A DNA stretch of 57,457 bases from PNAI01 sp035574295 (lineage in GTDB: Bacteria; Pseudomonadota; Alphaproteobacteria; Rhizobiales; Xanthobacteraceae). The position numbers and the translations under genes were made by a program. A model generated the notes under the pieces. That model searched no databases. It was not told the origin of the DNA and worked only from the letters and a program-made list of their open reading frames with translations. The stretch spans positions 1-57,457 of the forward strand of contig DATLYX010000127.1 in assembly GCA_035574295.1 (NCBI GenBank), written 5' to 3'. Positions 32,964 through 42,933 of this stretch are shown piece by piece (the first letter of the stretch is position 1; each line of letters starts with the position of its first letter).

Positions 32964-34091
32964 ATGAACGAAAAGCGCGAGAGCCGGCTTTCGGACGGAA
33001 GCGAAGGACCGGTTTCCGCGCGTGAGGCCGCCGCTTTGTTCGCCGATCTTGCGGCAACCCCGGCGTTGGTGCTGGCGGTATCGGGCGGCCCGGATTCCAC
33101 GGCCTTGCTGCTGCTCATCGCGCGCTGGCGCGCGCGCCTCAAGACCGGCCCGAAGCTTCTGGCTGTGACCGTCGATCATCGCCTGCGGCCGGAATCCGCG
33201 GCCGAGGCAGCGGCTGTTGCGCGGCTCGCACGCCGTCTCAAGGTGGCCCATCGCATTTTGCGATGGACGGCGAAGAAGCCGAAGACCGGCCTGCAGGCCG
33301 CCGCACGCACGGCGCGCTACCGCCTCTTGGCGCAGGCGGCGCGGGAAGCCGGCGCGCATCACGTGCTCACCGCGCACACGCGCGACGACCAGGCGGAGAC
33401 GGTGCTCATCAGGCTTGCGCGCGGTAGCGGCCTTGCCGGCCTCGCCGCAATGGCACGCGTCTCGCCGCTGCCGGCAAATTCACCCCTCTCCCCCGGCAGG
33501 GAGGGGGAAATCTTGCTCGTGCGGCCCCTGCTCGACATGCCCAAGGCGCGGCTGGTTGCCACGCTGAAAGCCGCACGGATTCCCTTCGCCGAAGATCCCT
33601 CCAACCGAAACGTCCGTTTTGCGCGCTCGCGCATCCGCGAACTGATGCCCGCGCTGGCGCAGGAGGGCCTCACCGCGGCCCGTCTATCCCTCTTTGCGCG
33701 GCGGATGAGCCGGGCGAATGCCGCCATCGAGCACACTGTCGATGCGGCTTATACGGAATTGCAGTCGGTTTTCGGCCCCGGGCCGCTTGTTTTTGATGCG
33801 GCGGCGTTTGGCCGCGCGCCCGAGGAGATTGCCCTGCGCGTGCTTGGTCGGGCGATTGCCCGACGGGGCGACGAGGGTCCGGTCGAGTTGGGCAAGCTCG
33901 AAGCGCTTTGTGGGGAAATTGCCGCACAGCTCGGCACAAATTCGCCGCGGTTGCGCCGCACACTCGCGGGTGCGCTGATCACGCTTGAGGGCGATCGCCT
34001 GCTGGTTGATCGCGCACCGCCGCGGCGGGCGCATCGGGCCCCTTTAACCAAACGCAAAGGTGGTCGGCGCAAAGTCGCCGGGCGGCGCTAA
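32964..34091 (+). CDS. tilS: tRNA(Ile)-lysidine synthase TilS, with repeat-derived insertion
   Basis: A 375-residue PP-loop ATPase that converts C34 of tRNA-Ile(CAU) to lysidine. The PP-loop SGGPDS is at residues 40-45, followed by VTVDHRLRPES and the signature HTRDDQAETVLIRLARGSGLAGL. Residues about 170-182 (SPLPANSPLSPGREGEIL region) are encoded by a palindromic repeat-like sequence, extending the loop before VRPLLDMPKARL. The C-terminal substrate-binding region is present but ends in an Arg/Lys-rich tail. Essential gene, so the insertion must be tolerated. Confidence 0.93.
   Translation: MNEKRESRLSDGSEGPVSAREAAALFADLAATPALVLAVSGGPDSTALLLLIARWRARLKTGPKLLAVTVDHRLRPESAAEAAAVARLARRLKVAHRILRWTAKKPKTGLQAAARTARYRLLAQAAREAGAHHVLTAHTRDDQAETVLIRLARGSGLAGLAAMARVSPLPANSPLSPGREGEILLVRPLLDMPKARLVATLKAARIPFAEDPSNRNVRFARSRIRELMPALAQEGLTAARLSLFARRMSRANAAIEHTVDAAYTELQSVFGPGPLVFDAAAFGRAPEEIALRVLGRAIARRGDEGPVELGKLEALCGEIAAQLGTNSPRLRRTLAGALITLEGDRLLVDRAPPRRAHRAPLTKRKGGRRKVAGRR
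33480..33510. repeat. Family A repeat remnant inside tilS
   Basis: TCACCCCTCTCCCCCGGCAG followed by GGAGGGGGAAA is the same C-rich/G-rich inverted arm pair found in the intergenic family A elements. It lies in frame within tilS and encodes about ten residues between two conserved blocks. Confidence 0.6.
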
Positions 34092-34141
34092 GGCGGGATA
34101 GAATATGCGCAATTTGCCGGCCTGCCCGGTGCACGGCCTCA

Positions 34142-34170
34142 CTTGGCAGACGATTGCGCCGGACCTACAT
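34142..34170 (+). promoter_or_regulatory. Candidate heat-shock (RpoH) promoter of ftsH
   Basis: CTTGGC at 34142-34147 and CCTACAT at 34164-34170 are separated by 16 nt, close to the alphaproteobacterial sigma-32 pattern (CTTGAA, 16-17 nt, CCTATNT). The site is about 100 nt before the ftsH ATG. FtsH is a known member of heat-shock regulons. The -35 matches 4 of 6 strictly and the -10 core has one mismatch. Confidence 0.4.
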
Positions 34171-34267
34171 TTAGTCTCGCAGGCGAGGGGAGACCGGATT
34201 TGGTACACTTGCAAGTAACGAGTTCCCGAATGCCGCCGGCCCCCCGGCGCGCCACGAAGGACGCCGG

Positions 34268-36199
<1,932 letters not shown>

Positions 36200-36220
36200 G
36201 GCAGGACGCCTTGTAAGCGC

Positions 36221-36254
36221 CGCAACGCCCGCCGCCATGGCGGGCGTTGCGTTT
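36221..36254 (+). terminator. Rho-independent terminator after ftsH
   Basis: Perfect 13-bp stem CGCAACGCCCGCC / GGCGGGCGTTGCG with a 5-nt loop, followed by TTT. It lies 22 nt after the ftsH stop and closes the tol-pal-tilS-ftsH region. Confidence 0.85.
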
Positions 36255-36259
36255 GCGGC

Positions 36260-36273
36260 CTGACCTAAATCAA
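36260..36273 (+). promoter_or_regulatory. FNR/NnrR-like site and promoter of nnrS
   Basis: CTGAC-CTAA-ATCAA matches the TTGAT-N4-ATCAA consensus in the whole right half and 3 of 5 bases of the left. A -10-like CATAAT lies at 36295-36300. Class II spacing puts the transcription start at about 36307, one base before the nnrS ATG, implying a leaderless mRNA. nnrS genes are known NO-responsive targets of NnrR/FNR regulators. Confidence 0.55.
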
Positions 36274-36307
36274 AATTGCAATCGCGGCCGTTTGCATAAT
36301 TGCACAC

Positions 36308-37507
36308 ATGTCGACCCCAGCCTCACTGTCGCGCCGGCGCAATTATTCCGGCCCGGCCTTTCTTTCCTACGGCTTCCGCCCATTCTTTCTCGGCGGCGCG
36401 GCCTGGGCTGCGCTCGCCGTGCTGTTGTGGTTGCCGTTGTATTTCGGCGAATTTGCCCTGCCCACGGCGGTGCGGCCGCACGACTGGCACGTCCATGAGA
36501 TGCTCTACGGCTACGTGGCCGCCGTCATTGCCGGCTTTCTTCTCACCGCAATCCCCAACTGGACCGGCCGGCTGCCTGTGAACGGCACCCCGCTTGCCGC
36601 GCTTTTTGCGCTCTGGCTCGGCGGGCGCCTTGCGGTGATGCTTTCCGCAAAGATCGGCCCTGCGCTGGCTGCAACCATAGATGTGACCTTTCTGGTTGCG
36701 CTTGCCGCCGTGGCGCTCCGCGAAATCGTTGCCGGCCGCAACTGGCGCAATCTGCGCGTCCTGGCCGTCATCGGCCTGCTGATCGCCGGGAATGTGACGT
36801 TCCATCTGGAAACCGCATGGCGCGGATATTCCGAGTACGGCGCGCGCATCGGACTTGCCGCCATCATTTTCTTGATCACGCTGATCGGTGGCCGCATCGT
36901 GCCGAGCTTCACGCGCAATTGGCTTGCCCGCCGGCCCCCGGGACGGCTGCCGGCGCCGTTCGGACGGTTTGATGGGTTGTGCATGGCGGTCGGCGCGGTT
37001 GCTCTTGCAGGTTGGATTGCCGCGGCCGAGCACCAAGTCACGGGCCTCCTGCTTGTGGCCGCTGGCCTGCTGCATGCGGCCCGCCTTGCGCGCTGGGCCG
37101 GCGAGCGGACGACCTCCGACCGGCTCGTCCTGGTGCTTCACGTCGGCTATGCCTTCGTACCGCTGGGCTTTCTGCTTGCAGGCTCAGCGGTGTTCTGGTC
37201 CGCGGTGCCGCCGGGCGCAGCCATTCATGCCTGGGGCGCAGGCGCGATCGCCACCATGACGCTCGCGGTGATGACGCGCGCAAGCCTCGGCCACACCGGC
37301 CGGCCGCTTGCGGCCACGCCGGGCACGCAGCTCATTTACGGCCTCGTGGTCGCAGCGGCGCTGTTGCGCATCGTCGCCGCCTTCGAACCCTCGCTGTTCT
37401 TGTATCACGCGGCGGCATTCGCCTGGATTGCCGCCTTCGGCGGATTTGTGGTGAGCTACGGTCCGCTCCTGATCGGCATGCAGCCGGTGTGGTCGCGCCG
37501 TTCCTGA
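36308..37507 (+). CDS. nnrS: NnrS family heme/copper membrane protein
   Basis: A 399-residue polytopic membrane protein of the NnrS family, which protects against nitric-oxide stress. Typical motifs are FLSYGFRPFFLGGA near the N-terminus, HDWHVHEMLYGYVAAVIAGF with conserved histidines, NWTGRLPVNG and RIVPSFTRNWL. About twelve hydrophobic segments are visible. The ATG has no Shine-Dalgarno and coincides with the predicted transcript start. A 210-residue gene follows after 1 nt, so the two form an operon. Confidence 0.92.
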   Translation: MSTPASLSRRRNYSGPAFLSYGFRPFFLGGAAWAALAVLLWLPLYFGEFALPTAVRPHDWHVHEMLYGYVAAVIAGFLLTAIPNWTGRLPVNGTPLAALFALWLGGRLAVMLSAKIGPALAATIDVTFLVALAAVALREIVAGRNWRNLRVLAVIGLLIAGNVTFHLETAWRGYSEYGARIGLAAIIFLITLIGGRIVPSFTRNWLARRPPGRLPAPFGRFDGLCMAVGAVALAGWIAAAEHQVTGLLLVAAGLLHAARLARWAGERTTSDRLVLVLHVGYAFVPLGFLLAGSAVFWSAVPPGAAIHAWGAGAIATMTLAVMTRASLGHTGRPLAATPGTQLIYGLVVAAALLRIVAAFEPSLFLYHAAAFAWIAAFGGFVVSYGPLLIGMQPVWSRRS

Positions 37508-37508
37508 A

Positions 37509-38141
37509 ATGCCCTTGCAAAACCGGGTGAATCCGTTCGGTGATCTGTTCGCCAGCCCCGCGCGCGGCCTGTTCATGGGCAACCGTGGCGGAAGAATTCA
37601 TCGCGAAGATCGCACGCTCGGACGCCGCCGCCACGCAACGCGCGCCTGGATTTGCTGCCGGCTTGAATTCAACAACCGGCGCCGCGACATATGGGGCAAG
37701 GGCTATACCGAGCTGTTCTTCCTCGACGAGGTGACCGCGCTTGCCGCCGGCCACCGCCCCTGTTTCGAGTGCCGCCGCCGCGACGCGCAGGCCTTCGCCG
37801 ATCGTTGGGCGCTCGCCGAGGAGCGCCGCCGTCCCCCGCGCGCCGCGGAAATGGACGCCGTCCTGCACCGCGAGCGCCTCGACGGCCGCGCCAAGCGTCG
37901 CTATCGCATGCTGTTCGACGAGCTGCCGGACGGCGTCATGGTCGCGCTCGATGGCGCGGTCTGGGCGGTGCGCGGCGCCGCGCTGCTGCGCTGGTCGCCG
38001 TCGGGCTACGACGCGCGCCGCCCCCGTCCGCAAGGCGAGGTGGCAGACATGCTCACGCCGCCCGCCGTTGTCCGCGTTCTCTCCGCAGGCTACGCGCCGC
38101 AATGGCACCCGAGCGCGGACCGGCTAAGCGAAATGGTGTAG
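37509..38141 (+). CDS. Conserved protein of unknown function linked to nnrS
   Basis: A 210-residue cytoplasmic, arginine-rich protein, not assigned to a family. Notable features are a WICCRLEFNNRRRDIWGKGY segment and a GHRPCFECRRRDA motif with two cysteines near residue 85, which could bind a metal. C-terminal residues include AVWAVRGAALLRWSPSGY. No signal or membrane segment. It starts one base after the nnrS stop, so it should be made with NnrS, and a redox or NO-linked role is a reasonable guess. A GTG/ATG choice does not arise; this is the only ATG near the nnrS stop. Confidence 0.75.
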   Translation: MPLQNRVNPFGDLFASPARGLFMGNRGGRIHREDRTLGRRRHATRAWICCRLEFNNRRRDIWGKGYTELFFLDEVTALAAGHRPCFECRRRDAQAFADRWALAEERRRPPRAAEMDAVLHRERLDGRAKRRYRMLFDELPDGVMVALDGAVWAVRGAALLRWSPSGYDARRPRPQGEVADMLTPPAVVRVLSAGYAPQWHPSADRLSEMV

Positions 38142-38152
38142 CTGCTGAGGCT

Positions 38153-38941
38153 TCAGTCCAGGCCCTCGACGCACACCGTGGCCATGCGCACTCCGCCGCG
38201 CGCGATGATGTCGGCGGGATTGAGCCGCGTGCGATACACCAGATCGACCTGCCGGATCGTGCGCTCCCAGCCGCGCAAATCGAGCGGCCGCGTGCGCTCT
38301 CCGGCGCGCAGGAAATGCTGCACGCGGATGTCGTCCGGCTCGCCGCCCGCGTAGATGACCTTCAGGTCGAGAATCTCCACATCCGCCCCGCGCACATGCA
38401 GGCGGATCGCCTTGAAGCGGCCCTCCCGCCGCCCGACGCGGATCGTATCGCGGTCGACGCCGATGAGATTGACCTGCTGACAGCCGAGCTCGACCCAGCG
38501 CCCTGTCGGACCCGGTCCCACCGGTCCGCCGAAGCGCACCGGCTCGCCGTACACCCGCACCACGGCCTGCCCGCGGAAATCCGGCCGCGAGCGGTAGGTC
38601 ATCTCGATCTGCCGCAAGAAGCTGCGTTGCCCGCCGAGATCCACCGCCAACTGCGTACCCTGGCGGATCAGCCGGTCGACGCGAAGGTCTTCCGCATAGC
38701 CGTTCAGATACACGAGCCGAATCGAGATCATGTGAATGTCGTTGCGGTCGGCCGCAAAATGCAGCGCGCGGAACCAGCGGTCGCGGTACCAATCCTCGCC
38801 CCGACCGATATTGATGACGTCGCGATCGACTCCGAACCCGACCCTCTGCTCTCCGAGCAGAACCAGGTTCGGCCGCTGCGCCGCGGCGGGGGCCGTCAAC
38901 AATGCAAGCAGGAGCGCAACAATACCCGTCACTCGCAGCAT
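38153..38941 (-). CDS. Secreted protein with two tandem DUF2541-like domains
   Basis: A 262-residue protein with a signal peptide (MLRVTGIVALLLALLTAPAA, cleaved after AAAQ). Two homologous units of about 95 residues follow. The first contains VDRDVINIGRGEDWYRDRWF, then FLRQIEMTYRSR. The second contains VDRDTIRVGRREGRFKAIRL, then TIRQVDLVYRTR. The pattern resembles the small DUF2541 periplasmic proteins (E. coli YaaI type), duplicated here. Function unknown. The upstream 17-residue extension is rejected because it precedes a clean signal peptide. Confidence 0.75.
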   Translation of the reverse strand: MLRVTGIVALLLALLTAPAAAQRPNLVLLGEQRVGFGVDRDVINIGRGEDWYRDRWFRALHFAADRNDIHMISIRLVYLNGYAEDLRVDRLIRQGTQLAVDLGGQRSFLRQIEMTYRSRPDFRGQAVVRVYGEPVRFGGPVGPGPTGRWVELGCQQVNLIGVDRDTIRVGRREGRFKAIRLHVRGADVEILDLKVIYAGGEPDDIRVQHFLRAGERTRPLDLRGWERTIRQVDLVYRTRLNPADIIARGGVRMATVCVEGLD

Positions 38942-39049
38942 GGACGTGACCTCCCGTTCTGTGTTCTTGTCGTCCCTGCGCGATATTGGCACGTCTGCAA
39001 CCCGCCGTCACCGGCCGCACGCATCACGATTTTGCAGATGAACGGACGT

Positions 39050-40309
39050 TCACGTCTGCGCTGCGGCAGAGGGACGAATGACCTGCGGAGTTTTCTCAAT
39101 CCAGTGCTCCGGCTTCACCTGTTTCCTTGCGGCAATGGCGGCGAGTTCGTAGAGCCGGCGGATGTTCTCGGGGTTGTCCATCTCGCGCAGGCGCAACACC
39201 TCGGACTCGGAGATTTTTTCGCCCAGGTGTTTTGCGATCCATGCTGCGTCAAGCTCGATATCGTAGCGCAGGAAGCGAAACTGTTTTCCGATCGAAGGTT
39301 CATCGTCGACCAGCGTTCCCACTTCGGAATTGATCGGCCACGGATCGGTGATGCTCTGGCCGAGGTATTGCATCAGCATCAGCACGAATTCCTGGGAATC
39401 GTTCATCAGCGACACGAGCGCGCCGATCGAGAACCACAGATTGCTGCCGATGCCAAACTCCTCCGGCACGGCGCGCTTGCGGTGCCGGCCGGTGCCGATC
39501 GAGACGAGGGTAAGATTCTCCGGCCCCGCTTTCCAGTTGATCCCGTAGGCTTTGAGGGTCGTCATCAGAAACAGGATCAGTGCCGGATTGTTGTGTGGCG
39601 TCACGCCGCCGTCGATGAAGGTTCCGGCCGTCTCGCCCTCCACCACGAGAATCGGTTCCGGTTCGAAGTAATACGGCGCCGCGGTGCTGGCGCGGACCAG
39701 ATCGGCGAGCCGGTAGTGGCGATTGCCGCGATAACCTTTGTCACCGGTGGCCGGATCGGGCGGCTTGTCTGTCCAGTACGGAGCGCGCGGATTGTTGGCC
39801 ACGATCCAGGGGCTGCCGGTGTCCATGCGCTTGGTCACCACGCACAAGCCGGTGCGCAGATCCTCGCTGTCCAAGGTGCGATCGCCGACCACCTTGGCGA
39901 TTTCCTGCCGCAGGCGCTCGGTGCCGAATTTCGGCCGCAGCCCCAAGTGCCAACGCGGGACGAATACGCTCGGCGCCAGGTCGAGGTAAAACTCCTTCAG
40001 CTGCGCCGTCGTGTATCCGAGCGCAAGCGCGCCGGCGATCACCGCGCCGGTCGAGGTGCCGCCGACGAGATCGAACCAGTCGCTGAGGCGAAACGCACCC
40101 GCGCCGCCGGGTGCCGCCGACATTGCCGACATTGCCGACATTGCCGTCTGCGCGCGATGATGTTCCGACAGGACCTGCTCGATGCGTTCGAGGAACGCCA
40201 CCTCGATCGCCCCGCGCACGCCGCCGCCGTCGAGCGACAGAATCCGCTTCGGCCCTGGCGCGAACCAATGCCGGTCGCGGGGGCAAAGCCCGTCGGATTG
40301 CTCGGTCAT
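39050..40309 (-). CDS. Patatin-like phospholipase
   Basis: A 419-residue serine acyl hydrolase. The oxyanion motif DGGGVRG is at residues 27-33, the nucleophile elbow GTSTG at 84-88 (Ser86) and the catalytic aspartate is in IDGG at 232-235 (Asp233). Patatins deacylate membrane lipids. The N-terminal part contains three copies of Met-Ser-Ala (57-65) from a 9-bp tandem repeat. No signal peptide; some patatins of this type act in phage defence with a CD-NTase, but no such gene is adjacent. Confidence 0.88.
   Translation of the reverse strand: MTEQSDGLCPRDRHWFAPGPKRILSLDGGGVRGAIEVAFLERIEQVLSEHHRAQTAMSAMSAMSAAPGGAGAFRLSDWFDLVGGTSTGAVIAGALALGYTTAQLKEFYLDLAPSVFVPRWHLGLRPKFGTERLRQEIAKVVGDRTLDSEDLRTGLCVVTKRMDTGSPWIVANNPRAPYWTDKPPDPATGDKGYRGNRHYRLADLVRASTAAPYYFEPEPILVVEGETAGTFIDGGVTPHNNPALILFLMTTLKAYGINWKAGPENLTLVSIGTGRHRKRAVPEEFGIGSNLWFSIGALVSLMNDSQEFVLMLMQYLGQSITDPWPINSEVGTLVDDEPSIGKQFRFLRYDIELDAAWIAKHLGEKISESEVLRLREMDNPENIRRLYELAAIAARKQVKPEHWIEKTPQVIRPSAAAQT
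40120..40146. repeat. 9-bp tandem repeat (GACATTGCC x3) in the patatin gene
   Basis: Three back-to-back copies of a 9-bp unit encode Met-Ser-Ala repeats between the oxyanion loop and the catalytic serine. Being a multiple of three, copy number changes would keep the frame. Confidence 0.85.
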
Positions 40310-40384
40310 GCGAAACCCGCAAGAGGAACGCCCGAGGCAGTTTCCCCATACCCCCCGAGCGAATGCAAGGGCGATGCGGGGGCG

Positions 40385-41071
40385 TCAGCCCCTCATTGCC
40401 GCCTTGATCGCCTCCAAGCCCCTGCCGGACTTCGCCGCCTCGATGATCTTGGCTTCCCGCCTGGCAAGCCCGTCGGCCGCTGCCTGCATCGGCGCGATGG
40501 TTTCGATCGGCACCACCACCGCGCCGTGCCGGTCGGCGTGGATGAGATCGCCGCTTTTGACCGCCATGCCGTGGATGTTCACGTTCACGCCGAAATCCAC
40601 CACATGCACGAAGGCGTGCGAGGGTGCGATCGATCCGGCGAGCATCTGAAATCCCGGCGCGATGGCCGGAATGTCGCGCACCGAGCCGTTGGTGATGGTG
40701 CCGAGGCAGCCGAGCGCCTTGTGCACGTTGCTCTGCACCTCGCCCCAGAACGCGCCGAAGCCGACGATGTCGTCGAGGTTTTGGATCACGGCGATGGAGG
40801 GCTGCGGCGCAGAAGCGACGTAATCGAGATAGTCGAGACGCTTGGCCATGTAGCCCGCTTCGGACAGCGGCACGCGGTCCTGCGCGCGCATGGTGGCGGT
40901 CTTGGCGAACCCCACCATGGGCGGCAGATCGGGGAAGATGCAGTGCAGGTGCCGCACCGTATATCCGAAGCCGCGCCGCTCCGGCGCCACGATTTCCAGA
41001 AGATTGCAGACCGTCGGCGTGTCGATCGAGCGCAAAAACTCCAGTTGGCTCTGCGACGGTGTCGTGCTCAT
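40385..41071 (-). CDS. RraA-family protein (aldolase/decarboxylase-like)
   Basis: A 228-residue member of the RraA family. The signature GCLGTITNGSVRD (substrate and metal site with the Arg-Asp pair) is near residues 135-147, and a later DADRHGAVVVP-like stretch (IHADRHGAVVVP) is typical. Members include 4-hydroxy-4-methyl-2-oxoglutarate aldolase/oxaloacetate decarboxylase and proteins annotated as demethylmenaquinone methyltransferase. The substrate is unknown. It lies 17 nt downstream of an MFS transporter gene and is probably cotranscribed, suggesting the transporter imports a related acid. Confidence 0.82.
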   Translation of the reverse strand: MSTTPSQSQLEFLRSIDTPTVCNLLEIVAPERRGFGYTVRHLHCIFPDLPPMVGFAKTATMRAQDRVPLSEAGYMAKRLDYLDYVASAPQPSIAVIQNLDDIVGFGAFWGEVQSNVHKALGCLGTITNGSVRDIPAIAPGFQMLAGSIAPSHAFVHVVDFGVNVNIHGMAVKSGDLIHADRHGAVVVPIETIAPMQAAADGLARREAKIIEAAKSGRGLEAIKAAMRG

Positions 41072-41087
41072 TGCCGTTCTCCCCAAA

Positions 41088-42236
41088 TTATCCTTCCCAC
41101 CTGCGCGCCACGACAACGGCGATGATGCAGATCATGACGCTCACCATGGCGAGCACGGCCGGCCAGCCTGCGGCCTCCCAGGTCAAGCCGGGCAGGTATG
41201 CGCCGAGACTGCCGCCGAAGTAGTAGACCATGACATAGAGTCCGACCGCGGCCGAGGTGCCGCTCTGCGCGCTCACCGCCACATAGCTCGTGCTCGAAGC
41301 CTGGGTCAGAAACCCGCAGACCGCGCAAATCAATAAGCCGAGCACGATCAACGGGATCGACGGGACCAGCATGACGAAAAGCCCGACGATCCACAACGCG
41401 AGCACGCCCAGCATAAAATTCCGCCGCCCGAGCCGCGCCACCGCAAAGCCGATCCAGGGGGTCAACAGCGAGCCGCCGAGATAGACCACGAAGATCGAGC
41501 CGAGGAACGCGGCCGAGGCGTTGAACGGCGGCGCAGCGAGATGGAAGTTCACATAGGTGAACACCGCCATGAAATTGAACAGCACGCCGAAGCCGACCGC
41601 ATAGATCGCAAGCAGCTTCGGATTGCGCAGGTGGTTGAGCATCTGTTTCAGTGACGCGCCGAGAGTGCTCGCGCGCACAAATTTCTTCTCGCGCGGAAGA
41701 CAGGTGAGCACCACAAGGAAGCAGCCGAGGGTGATTGCCCCCATCACCAGAAACCCGCCGCGCCAACCGATGTGGTCGGCAAGCAGGCCGGGCAGGAAGC
41801 GGCCCAAAAAGCCGCCGAAGCCGGACGCCGCGGCATAGAGGCCGATCACGCCCGTGGCCTCCTGCGGCGGCCATTCGTCGCCCACGTAAGCGACCGTCAC
41901 CGCGAAAATCGGCGGCAACAACAGCCCTTGCACGAAGCGCCAGAAGATCAGCCCTTCCAGCGAGGGCGCGAACGCGCACATCACCGTCGGCGCGATGAGC
42001 AGCAGCATGGCGCCTGCGATCACCCATTTGCGGCCGAGCACGTCGGCGACGGCCCCGGAGAATGGCGCGGTGAGCGCCACCGCGAGCGACCCGGCAGTGA
42101 GGATCAGGCTTGCGTCCGCCGCGCTTGCGGCAAACTCCTGCGCCATGAACGGAAGGATCGCCTGCGGCGTGTAGAGATTGAGGAAGGACGCCGCACCGGC
42201 GAATACGACGGCGACGCGGCGGAGATCGAGCGCCAT
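41088..42236 (-). CDS. MFS transporter
   Basis: A 382-residue major facilitator with about twelve hydrophobic helices. The conserved loop GAVADVLGRKWV between helices 2 and 3 is the MFS signature, and YFGGSLGAYLPGLTWEAAGW is seen near the C-terminus. It resembles YnfM/bicyclomycin-type exporters or organic acid carriers, but the substrate cannot be read from sequence. ATG at 42236 is used; a Met 17 codons upstream has no ribosome site. It precedes the RraA-like gene on the same strand. Confidence 0.87.
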   Translation of the reverse strand: MALDLRRVAVVFAGAASFLNLYTPQAILPFMAQEFAASAADASLILTAGSLAVALTAPFSGAVADVLGRKWVIAGAMLLLIAPTVMCAFAPSLEGLIFWRFVQGLLLPPIFAVTVAYVGDEWPPQEATGVIGLYAAASGFGGFLGRFLPGLLADHIGWRGGFLVMGAITLGCFLVVLTCLPREKKFVRASTLGASLKQMLNHLRNPKLLAIYAVGFGVLFNFMAVFTYVNFHLAAPPFNASAAFLGSIFVVYLGGSLLTPWIGFAVARLGRRNFMLGVLALWIVGLFVMLVPSIPLIVLGLLICAVCGFLTQASSTSYVAVSAQSGTSAAVGLYVMVYYFGGSLGAYLPGLTWEAAGWPAVLAMVSVMICIIAVVVARRWEG

Positions 42237-42401
42237 GCGCCGCACCTTGCCCGGTTCCGGACGCTCCCGGAAGCAGGGCAATCGCATAAGAGCTCTACCT
42301 GGAGATGATGCGAGCCGGCCGCACGAGGGATGAACTCAGCCCGCATTGCGATACACTCCGCCGCGCGGCGAGAAGCGCCGCGGCAGAGCAGGGAGGATTT
42401 C

Positions 42402-42725
42402 GTGATCGTCGATCACCGCATCTATCGCATCAAGGCCGGCGCGAGTCTGGCGTACCTCGATCTCTACGAAAAACACGGGTACGCGGCGCAGACCCGGCAT
42501 CTCGGCGAGCCCGTCGCCTACATGTACGGCGAGACCGGCGACGTGAACACTGTCGTGCACCTGTGGGCCTACGAGGATGCTGCCGACCGCGCCCGCCGCC
42601 GCGCCGGAATGCTCGCCGACCCGGAGTGGCGCGAGTATCTCGCCAAGCTCAACGAGTCGGGATTCCTTCTGCAGCAAAACACCTCGCTGATGATCCCGGC
42701 CAAATTCTGCCCGATCAAACGGTGA
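42402..42725 (+). CDS. NIPSNAP family protein, GTG start
   Basis: A 107-residue dimeric alpha/beta-barrel type protein with the NIPSNAP-like pattern VDHRIYRIKAGAS, then VVHLWAYEDAADRARRR and ADPEWREYL. The GTG at 42402 is preferred over an upstream ATG because GGGAGG lies six nt before it and the extra residues are not conserved-looking. It runs divergently from the MFS gene. Function is unknown in bacteria; members often accompany catabolic genes. Confidence 0.82.
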   Translation: MIVDHRIYRIKAGASLAYLDLYEKHGYAAQTRHLGEPVAYMYGETGDVNTVVHLWAYEDAADRARRRAGMLADPEWREYLAKLNESGFLLQQNTSLMIPAKFCPIKR

Positions 42726-42742
42726 TGTCTTGCTCCATACTT

Positions 42743-42903
42743 TGACCTCTCCCCGCTTGGGGGAGGTCGCCCGTCGGAGCGAAGCGAAGGTGGGCGGGTG
42801 AGGGGGCTCTTCCGTGAGTCCCAGCTCGTGGAAATGTCCCCTCAGCAGGCTCGCGATCTTGCGATTGCTCGCCTCCCTCTCCCCGCAAGCGGGGAGAGGG
42901 GGC
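42743..42903. repeat. Palindromic intergenic repeat, family A copy 6 (two arms)
   Basis: Left arm GACCTCTCCCCGCTTGGGGG with GGTCGCCCGTCGGAGCGAAG and GTGGGCGGGTGAGGGGGCTC; right arm CTCGCCTCCCTCTCCCCGCA and AGCGGGGAGAGGG. It fills most of the 208-nt gap between the NIPSNAP and TPP-enzyme genes. Confidence 0.8.
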
Positions 42904-42933
42904 TAATATGCGTAGCGTTCGAGGAGACGATGC

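Noticed and set aside
39050..40309. Patatin as part of a CBASS-type defence system
   Set aside because: No CD-NTase, Cap2/Cap3-like or sensor gene is adjacent; the neighbours are a secreted DUF2541-like gene and an RraA-like gene.
37691..41125. A 3.4-kb open frame on the plus strand overlapping several genes
   Set aside because: It has no family-like sequence, is antisense to the DUF2541-like, patatin and RraA-like genes and out of frame with the nnrS partner gene, and is Arg/Ala/Gly-rich, typical of shadow frames in GC-rich DNA.
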